Positions 45,090 through 57,376 of a DNA stretch of 64,000 nucleotides are shown piece after piece. Made by a program: the position numbers and the translations under genes. Source of the DNA: Macrolepiota albuminosa (Eukaryota; Basidiomycota; Agaricomycetes; Agaricales; Agaricaceae); contig JAMWFC010000052.1 of the NCBI GenBank assembly GCA_027475525.1, forward strand, positions 62,001 through 126,000. The letters run 5' to 3'. Position 1 is the first letter of the stretch. Every line of letters begins with the position of its first letter. The notes under the pieces are model-generated. The model saw nothing but the letters and a program-made list of their open reading frames with translations, made no database searches and was not told the DNA's origin.

Positions 45090-45754
45090 CATACGGCAGG
45101 CAAGACAAAGTTACTTTTTTCCTTGGTCCAACCAGACTCCGTAGACCTGCGTAGGCCTCTGTGGATGTCCGCTGGTGCCCTGTGCAGGCCTGGGAGGGCC
45201 CGCGTAGGTTTGAGTCCATCGATGTACGTTTGCGTGGATGTCTGCTGGTGGCTTGCATAGGCCTGCGTAGATTTTCAGGGCCCTTTTGTGGATGTACGCT
45301 GGCATCGGGGGTGGGAAAAGGATGGAAGGGGAGACGTGCAGCCTCAAGTTATTGCGGGGAGGAATGGAGAGGGGATGGAAGTGGGGAACCTCGAGGAGGG
45401 TTTATTCATGCCATGAAGTCCACCAATGGAGGAGGTTTTCACTCGTGTGCTGATGCCCGCCGGCAGCCGCTGATGCACATTGACATCTGCTAGTGTCCGC
45501 TGGCATCTGCCGGGCCTGCGTGCGCATGTGTGTGCCCGCCTTTTATCGATCCACTGGACTGTGTCATACAGCACATTGTGACACATCCACGGCTCTGTAT
45601 TCTATGGCACTGTGGGAACTGCTCCGCTCCAGTGTAGCGGACTCTGCTGGACACGTATGGTATGGCACAAAGTGGGCTCCCGTACAACGTATGACACGTA
45701 CCGTTGTGATGCCCTACCCTGACGGACCTCCACCCAAGTCAGGGTACCAAGTTA

Positions 45755-48700
45755 GTGTTTGCCTCCGCAATGGAGTTTCCCTTCTTCATTGACTCTGGAG
45801 CGACAGTGCACATATCCCCGTATAGAAGCGACTTCTCCTCCCTTCAACCGATCATACCCAAAGCTATCAAGGGGGTAGGAGGCTCCACAATCTCAGCTCG
45901 CGGGATAGGCTGTATCCAGCTACACACCACTGAAGGAGCCATGCTCTCACTACAAAACGCCCTGTTTGTGCCCAGCTCAACCGTCTGCCTCGTCTCAGTC
46001 AGTCGCATGTCCATCGAAAACAATACATATACCTACCTCAACGGTGAAGAAGTCCATATTGTCGACCGCAGCTCCCAAACTGTCCTTGCAAAAGGCCCTC
46101 TGATGAAGGACAAGCGACTCTACTCCATTGCTCTGTCCAACCAAGGGGCTGAACGTGTGTACACAATCCATGGGTAACCCGACCTAGAAACCTGGCATCA
46201 TTGCCTAGGCCACGCCAACTACCAAGCCATTCTCCAACTTGCCCGCGACCGCAGAATCAAAGGTGCGCCCTCATCCCTCCACAATCATCCACCAAAATGT
46301 GACAGTTGTATCTTGGGGAAGCAGACCACGACACCTGTCCCAAGAATTAGGCAGGAGGGGCACCAAGCAACGCACAAGTTGGGAATTGTGTGGTTGGATT
46401 TAATGGGGCCTATGAGTGTACAATTGAGGTTGGGCAACTACTATGTATTAGACATAGTAGACAATTTTACAAACATGCCATGGTCTCTCCCACTTAGAAC
46501 TAAAGATGGGGCACTGCCTGCATTGAAGGCATGGGAGCTAGCACGTGAGAATGAGACCGGACTCAAAGTCAGGAAATACTGCACCAGGTTGATAGGGAGC
46601 TCTCTGGTAAGGACATGGAAGCCTGGCTGAGCGCGAGAGGGGTGTCTGATGAGCATAGCACCCCATACACATCCGCACAGATAGGCCACGTCGAACGCAT
46701 GCACAGAACGTTAACAGAAAAGGCAAGAACCATGCAGATCAACGCTAAGTGTCCTGAATTCCTCTGGGACGAGTTCTATCTTACTGCTGCACACCTTCAT
46801 GTGAAAACGCCAACAAAGTCGCTGAATGGTAAGACACCTTACGAGATGTGGCATGACCACGAGCCAGACTACACCTACATGCGTGAAATAGGCTGTTGTG
46901 CATTTGTACTCGTCCCAAGCCACAACCCAAAAGTACGCCCACAATCCATTGAGTGCATCCTAATAGGATACGGCCTGAACTCCAAGACGTATCGGTGCTG
47001 GGACAGTAAGGAAAGGAAGGTCTATCAGTCATATCACGTTAAGTTCGTTGAACGACACAAAATGCCCGCACCGGAAAACTCATCTGGTACACTCACTCCC
47101 TCACCAGTTCCCATGCCTCACGCCCCCATTATTCCATTGCCAGCCACCATGCCCCCCGTTCCCACTCTGTGAGAGCTTGAGGAGTCTGCAACAACTTCGC
47201 CACAGCGTGACGACAACGACCTCAGCAGCTTCAAGTACAACGACGCAGATACAACCCCCTGCCCACCAGACAAACACACGTTGAGTCAGCCCAACAATGC
47301 TCAACCCCGCAGGTCAACCCGAATAAGACAGCCAACGGAAAAGGCAGTCAGTGAAAGCATGAGACCACTGATGCGTCTGGAGAAGGCGGTCCACGAATCC
47401 TAGGAAAGCAGACAAAGAGTGAGGGACCAGAGGGTGGAAAATAAAGGTCAGACAGCAAGAACCTCCCATCAGGCACCCGTGACCGAGGAACAAGCGCCTG
47501 CACCCACAGAAGAACAGGCACCCACGCCTACAGACATCAACATTGATCACAATCGGATTCTGGCAGCCATGACAACGCACTTCCATGACATCAACCCACT
47601 ACCCACCGACCTTGAGGAAGAGCCAAAGACATGAGAAGAGGCCAAAAGGGGACCAGATGCTGCCAAGTGGGAGGAGGGGTACCGTGAGGAGATGAAGTCC
47701 CTGAAAGAGATGGGAGTATACTGACTCATACTGCGATGCGACGTACCTCAAGGACAGAAAGTTTGAAAGGGGCGCCCCGTTTTTAAGATTAAAAGGGACA
47801 AACATGGGAAGCCGGTAAGATACAAGGTACGACTTGTGTTCAAGGGGTACAAACAGATCTATGGAAAGGACTACAATAAGACCACGTCCTCAACAGCACA
47901 CATGGAATCGTGGAGGATACTTTTACACATAGCAGCGTCAACAGGTTGGGACGCCACGCAGATAGACATCAAGACGGCCTTCCTGTATGGACTGCTATCC
48001 AACAATGAGGTCCAGTATATGGAGCAACCCAAAGGTTTTGAGGAGCCGGGTAAGAAAGATTGGGTATGTGAGTTGGTGCAAGGCCTGTATGGAATGAAAC
48101 AGGCGGGGAGGATCTGGAATCAGACTCTTAATGAGAAGATGTTGGCGTGGGGGTTCACTAAACTGGCTTGTGAGTCATGCATATACTATAGGAAGTCTAC
48201 CATGGGAGTCGTAATTGCGGCGGTATACGTTGACAATTTTCTCTCAATCGCTAGCTCAAAAGACGAGAACAAGAGCTTTAAAGTGCAAATGCGACAGACT
48301 TGGACGATCTCCGATCTAGGGACCCCCCGTCACCTCGTTGGTGTGTCCGTAGAATGGAACAGAGCGGCAAGGACGGTAACCTTGTCACAGTCAGCCTTCA
48401 TCACCCGTGTAGTGCAGTTGTTTGGACAACGAGATGCCCACCCCCTCTCCTTGCCGATAGAGCCAGGTGCAAAACTTAGGCGACCGAACCGTGAGACGCA
48501 GACATGCCAAGAAAAGGCAGACATCGCAAAGCTCCCTTACAGATTGCTCGTCGGCTGTCTACTGTACATTGCTATCGCTACGAGGCCTGACATTGCCTAT
48601 GCTGTACAGCAGCTGTCCCAATTCCTTGACAACTACAACAGAACACACTGGAATGCAGCGATACGACTTGTCAGATACCTCAAAGGCTCAAAAGACCTAA

Positions 48701-49185
48701 GGCTCCACCTGGGCGGCCCCAATATAGTACTGCGAGGCTTCACCAATGCCGACTGGGCCAGCTGCTTGGATACAAGACGGAGCACCAGCAGATACACTTG
48801 GTCACTTGAGGCAGGGGTAATCTCGTGGTCAGTTCGCAAACAGAAGACTGTGGCAACGTCGTCTTGCAAAGCTGAGTATATGGCTGCGTACGAGTCAACG
48901 CAGGAGTGTATCTGGCTTTGCATGCTGCTGAAAGCAATTGGGTGGAACTTTAAAGACAAACCTACCACCTATTCTGTGACAACAAGGCTGCCATTTCACT
49001 CTCTGAAGACCCCACGGCCCATGCGCGGGTTAAACACTTCGACATCAAGTATCATTTCATTCACAAATGAGCACAGAGTGGTGAGATAGTTATTAAGTAC
49101 GTGAACACCTGAGACAATGTCGCCGACATGTTCACCAAAGTGTTACCAAAACCCCTCTTCCTTCACCTGCGGCAGATGCTCAGTA
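45755..49185 (+). pseudogene. Copia Pol polyprotein relic
   Basis: Order protease-integrase-RT-RNase H defines Ty1/copia. Protease: FFIDSGATVHISP at 45778. Integrase: HHCLGHANYQAIL and CDSCILGKQ Zn-binding residues (46195-46320), VWLDLMGPM, then a frame change near 46575 where the TDNGE-type second Asp should be (reads TRLIGSS in one frame), and EFLWDEFYLTAAHLH. RT: DIKTAFLYG (47965) and AAVYVDNFLSIA (48215-48250), with N for the second catalytic D. RNase H: GFTNADWASCLDTRRSTSRY and SSCKAEYMA (48735-48890). Stops at 46175, 47170, 47401, 47632 and 47722 and several frame changes interrupt it. Catalytically dead on several counts. Confidence 0.9.
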
Positions 49186-49254
49186 TGGCATGATGGTCAC
49201 CACAATCCACATGTGAGGAGGAGTCAACAGAGTCGTGTCCGTGGTAAGAAGGAG
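49186..49254 (+). other. Copia 3' untranslated region and polypurine tract
   Basis: Purine-rich GTGAGGAGGAGT (49213) and GGTAAGAAGGAG (49242-49254) precede the LTR; the second directly abuts TGTTGG and is the likely polypurine tract. Confidence 0.5.
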
Positions 49255-49579
49255 TGTTGGCGCGTCATAGATGTGATGATGTGAAGAGTCAGAGTGATAC
49301 CACGCACACAATGGTCAGGGACGCTGTTTGGCCACTACTGCTTTGTCTGGATATCTACTTATACACGTACGCAACGCACACGTACCCCCAGTCTTGTTTA
49401 TACGTCTCTGGGGGTGCGTCACTCATACAAATAGTTTATGCACATTCATACTAATGGTTACATGTACCTAGATTATTATACTCATACAAGTTATCTAGGT
49501 ACATTAATATCAGTCTTGTTTATATGTCTCTGGGGATTATTATACTCATACAAGTTATCTAGGTGTTGGTCACACCTTG
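49255..49579 (+). repeat. Copia 3' LTR, left part
   Basis: Starts TGTTGGCGCG and contains two diverged CAGTCTTGTTTATA(C/T)GTCTCTGGGG units and two GATTATTATACTCATACAAG units (period 64). It is interrupted at the CCTTG target site of the gypsy element; with 61100-61128 it makes a 354-bp LTR ending CAACA. Confidence 0.8.
49575..49579. repeat. Gypsy target site duplication, left (CCTTG)
   Basis: CCTTG immediately before the 5' LTR; repeated at 61095-61099 immediately after the 3' LTR. Confidence 0.9.
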
Positions 49580-49753
49580 TGTAACGGAGTCATCCGTGTT
49601 ATTAGCGTCAATGACGCTATAATCATTTAATAGAGTATTACGTAAGATAACATCTTGTTTTCACTCTAAGTACTAGTCAAATCCGATACTGCGGTCTGAT
49701 TTAGCACTTGTGTGATACACACAAGATAGTTCTAACTCGTAACACTGGTTACA
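49580..49753 (+). repeat. Gypsy 5' LTR
   Basis: 174 bp, TGTAAC...GGTTACA. It differs from the 3' LTR at five positions, all within four CpG-derived sites. Confidence 0.95.
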
Positions 49754-49864
49754 TTTTTTTAAATCTTCTGCTATTGGCTTTAAACTCTAGGCTTGTTACC
49801 GACTAGGCAACTATCATCAAAACCTCTCGATTTTCTGTTGGCATCATGTTGAAAATGTGCTTCC

Positions 49865-52800
49865 ATGACTGGCTCTCTTGATCTGGATCCTTCGTTCCCA
49901 GCTGCAGACACAGGTGACCTACCTGTGCTTCAAGCTGTGAAGACGCAATCTGCATCAGCATACCAACCTCCGCCAAAGCGGGATGAAAAGATTCTTCGCG
50001 ATGTCAGCGCAAGCTTTGGAATGCCTGGTAGGCTATCGGTATCACGGATGATGTCCATTGTACGACCTGGTGGTAAACCAGGAGAGAGATCCACGGTCTC
50101 AGGAGTGTCGCTGCCAGTGAGCCAAATGCCTTCATTGATGTATCCGGTATTGCCTGAGAGCTCGTCAGCTCATTCTGAGGGTCAACCGGATATTACCCAG
50201 TACTCAGAAATGGTACAAGGCAGCGCGTTTGCGCATAGTACTCCATTCCGGACTGCACCTACTGAACGGCTTTTGGAATATGTGGCCGATGCAGCTACTG
50301 AACCGGGACCGTCGTCACTGACGACACAAGGACAGGCGCAAGGACCAGCAATAGTGGTCAGTAGGGAGGACGACGATGGCGTAAGGTTGGGAAAGGCGTC
50401 AACAGCGCCTGGAAATCTAGAGTTGCACAGACGGGCCGGCAAACAGCTGCAAGTGAGGCATGACGGCCTCAGGAGAGTTATGGACTTAGAGGCCGAGCTG
50501 GAATCCTCAGACAATGAGGAAAGCAAAAGGTCACATTCGACCTTGTCTATCCAGTTACAGCTGGTGTTGGACCGATATCTGTCGGTCGCGAAGGAATCGA
50601 CGCAAAAGTGTCTGCAGCTTTATGTAGTAAAGCACTTACAGTTGCTGGCTGCTAGGAGCCACAATGTACCCCGTGCAGATTCGAATGAATATATCGAATT
50701 GTTTGTGCGCATCTTCGAACTCGAAGTAGTGGAATACCTTAAGCGCAAAGCGGCGCAAGGGTCAGCAGTCTCAACAGCTACTCCAGCTGACTCAGTAGAA
50801 TGTGAGATGAGTGTGCGCTGACGAGCGCCATTAATTGCAGACGCAATGGAATTGCTCAATGCGCCTCGTCAGGCTAATGAGTCTCAGCAAGACTACGTTT
50901 GGCGTCAGAACGCTGCAAACCATCAACGCATTGTTAGCGGAGTGCCTCAGCAGGCATTGTCTGAGGTGGAGACTGTGACAACGACTCCGGCAGAGCCAGA
51001 GGCACTACTTGCAGTGCAGGAGGTTAAGACACCTTGTAAGCAAGTTACAATCAAGGAAGAGGTGGACAAAGTCCACATTCTTGAGGAGTGAACGCGACCA
51101 CGACGCGTAGTGCGACGTGTCCACCTAGTGGACAACTGGAATGAACATGTCAATTACCAGAGAATACGCAACCAGGACTTGTGCGATCATGGTGAGTCGT
51201 TAATTGACGACTAGGGGGTAGCCTTTGAAGGGCGTGAGGGTGTAACGCCTGTTGATGATATGCGGCGACAATTTGCGGCTTGGACGGCTGAACCGGACAG
51301 AGGTTTGGGTGGTAGTGATGATAGTAGTGGTCACTACGAACAGAGGGAGCCAAGTCGTCGCAATAACAACGGTGGAGGTTGTGATCGAAAAAATAACAAT
51401 CGAGACAATAATAATCGTCGTGATAGTGGCAGGCAGGCTGGTGGATTACCAGCAGAGCAACAGGTGAGGCAACAGCCCACCCTACAGCCGGAAAGAGTGG
51501 CCAATGAGCACCTGTTTTGCAGTCCCCAGGCATTTTTGATGCCCACACCTCATGAATTGCGTGAAACTACGCCGGGAATGAATGAAGCGGTCAGGATCCA
51601 TATGGATCATATGCATGACCGTCTCACTCGTCTGGTGGATGACTCCCTTGGAGTCAGATTTAAGTTCCCTGCTGGGGTAAGTCCCCGTAAATCTGATGGT
51701 AAGGACATATGTGCGTACACCGGAGGACATAGGTTCTCTCAACTGGAGGACTGGGCCATGGACGTGTGCTACCACCTCGCAGCCTGCTGCTATGGTGGAG
51801 ACGACATGGACCAGGAGAGGATATTTGTGCTACATGAATTTATGGAGGGAGAGGCTCGGAATTGGTTCCGTCGCTATATTCTCCACATTAATTGTGACAA
51901 ACCGCATTGGACATTTAAAGAAGTCCTGATAGGACTGTACAATCATTTCGTCAATGCTGCTACGATGCAGGAAGCCCGTGATGCCTTTAGAAAGGCAGTG
52001 TATGACGCTAAGACTGGCGTCCAGACCTTTTATGATGACCTGGTGGGTCATGCACAGAATATGGCCGTCTATCCAGACGAATACACTATTCACAAGACAT
52101 TCCTGGACGGAATACCTGCAGACATGAGGAGAGCATTGATACGCGACAACAATTTGTCTCCGGAGGTCAATACTGTGACCAAATTCTTGGCGTATGCCAT
52201 CTGTTATGAGCAGTCGATACGGACGGCAAACCATTATGAGCAGCGGAGTTCCCACCGAGGAACTGTGAACCGTCAGGCAGTGAAGGTGGGAACCTTCCTG
52301 GCCAAATGGACGGAGATGGAGAACAATCGCAATCTGTGATTTGTTGTTCGTAAGACAATCCCTGGAGGCCAACGGCCTTGATCGAAGCCTGCTGGACAAT
52401 TGCCAGCAAAGGATAGTCAACCCTTTTCGGGTCAGAATCAAGTAGCACCGAGAGGAGTGGTGGCACCTGCAGCATGTATGGTGGGCAAAACCGCTGGGGT
52501 TCCAGAAGTGGCCCAGAGAAGGCCTGCCGGAGATCCCTCAGCGTGCTACAATTGTGGCAGGAGCGGACATTTTGCTAAGGAGTGTCCTGCCCCTCCTAAG
52601 ACACACATCCGAGTGGCCCATATGGCTGCAGCACCAAGCGATGTCATCAGTGGTGACGAGGACGATGGGATCGTCAACAAAATGGAGGAGGAGCCGCAAG
52701 TAGAGGCTGACGGGTCGGAAGTGGATGATGCCGAGAGCATCCAGATTGATGGCGATGAATATGTCGCAGTGGACATGTATGACAGCAACTATTATGCTCG

Positions 52801-53442
52801 TGAGGATGAGGAAGAACACCTGTTTGCACTGACTGAGTGCCATGGAGATCAGCGCATCCAAATGAGACGCGTAACCCTGCAGAAGGCAACTAATAAGTTG
52901 CAGAGGCCACGCTATACTCCCGAGGAGAAGGAGTGCCTGGTCACGTCGTAACCCTGCAGAAGGCAACTAATAAGTTGCAGAGGCCACGCTATACTCCCGA
53001 GGAGAAGGAGTGCCTGGTCACGTATGTTGATGTCAATGGACATCTGGCATGGACGTTGTGGGACTCCGGGAGTACCACTACGGGCATTATGCCCCAGTTT
53101 GCTCACATCAATGTGATTCACATTTATGAACTGGAGGAGCTGCTGATGCTCCAGCTGGAGACTGTAGAGAGTCATGCCATGGTGCAGTTTGGCGCAAAAG
53201 TGAGAATAAAGACATCAGGGATGTTGACAAGAGAATATGTGGATATAGCGAATTTTGATCGCTACAATATGATCATCGGTACACCGTTCATGCATAAGAA
53301 CAAGGTGTCGCTAGATTTCATGAACGACATGGTCGTTGTGAATGGTACGCCTTTGAAGGCGGAGAAAGTTGTGTTAAACGACACAGATGGTCGTTTGAGG
53401 TGCTATCGCATAACTGAAAAGTGGCATGATGAACGCAACTGA
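49865..53442 (+). pseudogene. Gypsy Gag and protease
   Basis: One reading phase runs from 49865 through 52946 with stops at 50819, 51089, about 51211 and 52339. The first 320 codons (Ser/Pro-rich, then helical) are an N-terminal extension I cannot assign. The Gag core (51690-52260) has DWAMDVCYHLAACC, EGEARNWFRRYI and DGIPADMRRALI. A CCHC zinc knuckle CYNCGRSGHFAKEC is at 52550. After the 77-bp duplication at 52870 the frame continues with the retropepsin: WTLWDSGSTTTGI (53052) and YNMIIGTPFMHKNK (53262-53305). The frame changes between 52951 and 53010 vanish if the duplication is removed, so Gag and protease were one ORF. Stop at 53440. Confidence 0.9.
52870..53023. repeat. 77-bp exact tandem duplication (17 of 19)
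   Basis: Units 52870-52946 and 52947-53023, between zinc knuckle and protease. Removing one unit restores a continuous frame. Confidence 0.95.
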
Positions 53443-55765
53443 CTAGATGGTCGCAGGAGAGCGACTGTACAGGAGGTGGAGGACGAACAGGTCCCACCGA
53501 AAAGCCTGCCGGCAGACTCACTGGCTATACTGATGTCTGAGGAAGAGTTTCAAGGAACTCTGAAGAAGGGGAAGCTACCCGGATGTGATTGGGTGTACCA
53601 ATGGAAAGCCTAAACAGGCTGTACAGTGCAAGAATGAGCATGGTAGACGCGTGGTGGAGTCACTGGAATGCCAGCCGACTAGCTCTCAAGTGAAGGTTGA
53701 GGATTTTGTCAAGGACAAGGTAAACAGTACGATGGGAACTGTGGGTAGCACTAGGTCACTAATGGACCGACCAGTGCCTTGGCCAGGAGTGCAATGGGCG
53801 TATGACCCACGAATGCCACGGGAGTGGAATGAGTTGGTAGCATCAATGGTGACGCAGGCTATGGGAAGGGTGCAGGCAACCCAGACAGGAGAAGTGTACC
53901 GTCATGCACGAGAGGACGAGATTTCCGAAACAGCGAGAAGCGTGCAGCCATCGGCAAGTATGACAAGGAAGGTTGAATCTGGGAGATCTCGCAGAGGAGC
54001 ACATACGTGCCTTACGGGAGCGATTTGAACCAAAGGTTCAACTGTGTATAGCATGCGTAGCAAAAGGGAAAGGTAAGGCTGTGAGCCTTACAGAGGAGGA
54101 TATTCCTTGATTGCGCCAGCAATGGCAACATGAGTTTGCTGATATTGTCAATGGAACAAAGGAAGAGCTTCCTCTGTGGTGGGAGGTTAATCATGAGATT
54201 AACCTCATTGACAATAACAAGCAGTACAAGTATCATTTGCCTCGCTGCCTGTGAGCACTACAGGATCAACTTCGTGAAAAGACGAATAGATACATAAACA
54301 CAAAGTGGTGGGAACCACGACCAGCAGTGCAAGCTGCACCATTACTTTGTATTCCCAAGAAGGGTGGAACGTTAAGGACTGCATTGGATGTGCGACAGCA
54401 CAATGATAATACAGTCAAGGATGTGACACCTCTTCCAGATCAGGAAGTAATACGAGAAGATGTCGCGACAGCAAAGTATAGGTCAAAAATTGACCTCACA
54501 GACGCGTACAAACAGGTTCGTATCCGCAAAGAGGATATACCAAAGACGCTGTTCTCGTCCCTGATGGGGACGTTTGTGAGTAACATCATGCAGATTGGTG
54601 ATTGTAATGCACCGGCGACATTTCAGAGGTTAATGACCTCAATCTTCCGAGATGTAATCGGGAAGTTTATGCACGTCTATTTAGACAATATATTCATATT
54701 TTCTGACACCATTGAGGAGCATGAGCAGCACCTACGAGTCGTATTTGAACAGCTATGGAAGGCCAGTCTCTATCTCAAATGGAAGACGTGTGAGTTGTAC
54801 GCAACGAGTATAGATTGTCTCAGTCACGTCATTGACGAGAAGGGCATTCACCCAGATATGGATAAGCTCGACCAAATCTGAGAGTGGTGTACTCCACGCA
54901 CATATAATGATATCCAACGATTTGTCGGACTTGTGAATTATATTGGCAACTTCTTGCCAGACATCACTGCATATACAGGGCCACTCATGGCCATGACCCA
55001 GAATGGGTCCCCTTTTCACTGGAGACCACTGCATCAGCGGTGTTTTGAGATGATTAAGCGCATATGCGCGAAGACGCCAGTCATCCGGCCAATTGATCCA
55101 CGCATCAACAAGCCCATCTGGCTCATATGTGACACATCGAAGACTGGGGTTGGGGCCATGTTTGGCCAAGGTAAAACGTGGCAGACGTGCCGACCAGCGG
55201 GATTTATGTCCCGTAAATTCACTGCTGCTCAGCAGAATTATGCTGTACACGAGTTAGAAACACTCGCTATCCTGGAGGCCCTCCTAAAATGGGAGGATAA
55301 ACTGATGGGATATAAGATCCACATCATTACGGATCACAAAGCACTAGAGTTCTTCAAGACTCAGGTGCACCTATCTCACTGATGGGATATAAGATCCACA
55401 TCATTACGGATCACAAAGCACTAGAGTTCTTCAAGACTCAGGTGCACCTATCTCCGTGACAACGTTGCTGGATTGACTACATGTCACGGTATCAGTTCGA
55501 CATCACCTATGTAAAAGGTGAATTGAACAAAGTCGCAGATTGCCTGTCTCGATATTTCGAGAGTGATACTCGAGATGACGTCCATGACGCGCATGACTAT
55601 GTCCAGGCGGACAAACGTATTGACCCAGAGGGCAAAGATTTGCCTCTGCATCGGTTCCACAAAATCAGGGAACATAGGGTCGAGCTACAGGCCATGCGAG
55701 TGCAGGAAACACGTCGCAGTAAGCAACTGCACGAACAGTGAGAGACTCGCAATATCGAAGCCCAG
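53443..55765 (+). pseudogene. Gypsy reverse transcriptase and RNase H
   Basis: After a spacer with frame changes near 53590 and 53970, the RT runs from about 54100: PLLCIPKKGGTLRTALDVR (54336), SKIDLTDAYKQVRI (54484), MHVYLDNIFIFSDT (54668-54710), with the YLDD box read as YLDN. RNase H follows: WLICDTSKTGVGAMFG (55120), TAAQQNYAVHELETLAI and IITDHKALEFF (55320-55360), then ITYVKGELNKVADCLSRY (55502-55556). Stops at 54110, 54251, 54879, 55457 and 55739 include TGA at places where CGA (Arg) is expected, such as before EW and QRCW. It would copy element RNA into DNA; the N in YLDN should abolish polymerase activity. Confidence 0.92.
55301..55454. repeat. 77-bp exact tandem duplication (18 of 19)
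   Basis: Units 55301-55377 and 55378-55454; doubles the RNase H ITDHKALEFF block. Removing one unit rejoins the frames on either side. Confidence 0.95.
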
Positions 55766-57376
55766 GTGCTAGTGGATCATGAGGCCCCTCAGCCAAGTGA
55801 AGAGACGAGGCAAGGGGTGCCTACAAGAGGTACTGATATGACGCTCCAGCAAGCGCTGGAGTCACAGGACCATATGCCTGCACTGACCGACTTAGGCAAT
55901 GCGCAATTCCACACACGTATCCAGCAAGGATACAAGGATGATAATCTCTTCTTAGAGATTCTGAACAATATCCAAGCGCATCCACGCTTCAAGGTGGAGC
56001 AGCAGCTTGTCTACTGTACCAGACCCACGGGGTCCAAAGTCATCTGCATTCCCTGGGAGAAGTTGCTGATTATGACTATCCTGGACCAGGCCCATAGATT
56101 AGTGGGCCACTTCGGAACTCAGAAAACGCTGGACTATGTGCAACACTGGTACTGATGGCCGCAAATGGCCAAAGAGACGAGCCAATTTTGCTCGACATGT
56201 GAGCTATGTCAACAGTCGAAAGTATTGACATTGAAGCCACCGGGAAAGCTTCACTCGCTACCTATACCGGTCAAACCTTGGGATTCGATTGGGATGGACT
56301 TTATAGGTCCGTTTTCCAAGTCGAAAGGCTTTAACTACCTTTGGGTAGTGATCTGCAGAATGACCAGTATGGTCCATCTCATTCCAGTGAGAACCACCAT
56401 GACAGCGTCGGACTTGTCGTGGATTTATCTCAAGGAGATAGTGCACCTCCATGGATTGCCAAACTCAATTGTAAGTGATCGAGATGCTAAATTCACTTCC
56501 AAATGGTGGAAAGAGCTGCACAAACTGCTAGGAGCAAAGTTGCTCATGTCGACATCGTTTCATCCATAAACGGATGGTCAAACTGAACGTGCAAATAGAA
56601 ATATCATGCAAATATTGCGAGCATTTGTACATCCTGATCAGAAGGACTGGGTGGATAGATGTCCACTCATGGAATTCACGATAAATGCGAGCATAACAGA
56701 AACCACAGGGTACTCACCCTTTGAACTCAACAATGGCTACATGCCATTCATGATTTGTGAACTCTGTACGGACAAAGCTATTCGTGTAGGAGTAAAGCAG
56801 TTTGCGTGCAATGCACTAGGGAACTTGGCAGATGCCCATGATGCAATTATAGAATCGCATGTATGGCAGACCAAACATGCAAATAATCGCAGACGTGATG
56901 AACCGGACATCAAGAAAGGGAACCTAGTGTACCTTTCTACAAAGAACTTGAACCTGCCAAAAGGCAGAGCGAGTAAGTTGTGTCCGAAGTGGATTGGACC
57001 ATATAAGGTCCTTGAGGCGGCGCTGAGCACGTCTAACTATGTGCTGAAACTACCCCATGCGCTGCAAGCACGCAGGATAGTTCCCAAGTTTCATGTGTTG
57101 CTATTGCAACCATATATGGCCAGTAGTGATGCGCTCTTCCCTAATTGCGTGACTCCAGAGCTGTATGACTTTGGAACTGGCAATGACTAGGAGTGGTTTG
57201 TAGATGACCTCATAGGTCATCGGTGGACAAAAAGAAGCCTCGAATTTGAGGTAAGGTGGAGCTTAGGTGATACTACCTGGGAACCACTAGTGAACTGCAA
57301 AGACCTTGCAGCGATGGACAGGTATCTAGAGTTGCAGGGCATGAAACACCCTCAACAGCTAGCAAAATGCGCGTAA
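55766..57376 (+). pseudogene. Gypsy integrase with C-terminal chromodomain
   Basis: The HHCC zinc domain is visible as HRLVGHFGTQKTL and CSTCELCQQSK (56090-56220). The catalytic core has GMDFIGPFSKS (56293), NSIVSDRDAKFTSKWW (56464) and the FELNNGYMPF region (56720). A GPY-type module (PKWIGPYKVLEAA, 56988) precedes a chromodomain at 57190-57350: EWFVDDLIGHRW, LEFEVRWSLGDTTWEP and a YLELQG end, which would steer integration to methylated histone tails. Stops at 56153, 56567 and 57188 interrupt it. The chromodomain places the element in the chromoviruses. Confidence 0.93.

Larger units (their letters stand above)
29973..45707. mobile_element. Element C: large KDZ transposon with ~2-kb inverted repeats
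   Basis: ACAACGGTACGTGTCATA at 29973 is the inverse of the sequence ending at 45707, and about 2 kb inward match at an estimated 93-95 % identity (to about 31990 and 43660). Between the arms are four genes: a CxC2-type KDZ transposase (minus), an acidic repeat protein (minus), a companion gene (plus) and a Cys-cluster/coiled-coil gene (minus). CpG content is normal, unlike element A. The flanks GAGACATT and GATGCCCT do not match: the left flank is inside element D, the right flank inside a copia pol gene, so either the element recombined or the assembly joined two insertions. Sixteen of the window's nineteen 77-bp duplications are between 23 and 45 kb, thirteen of them in this element. Confidence 0.88.
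43660..45707. repeat. Element C right terminal inverted repeat
   Basis: Inverse of 29973-31990. An insertion-like segment at about 43850-43960, absent from the left arm, accounts for part of the length difference. It ends at CCGTTGT, 45707, directly against copia pol sequence. Confidence 0.9.

Noticed and set aside
51252..51548. Minus-strand and alternate frames inside Gag
   Set aside because: Shadows of the Gag coding strand, which has a recognisable Gag core and zinc knuckle.
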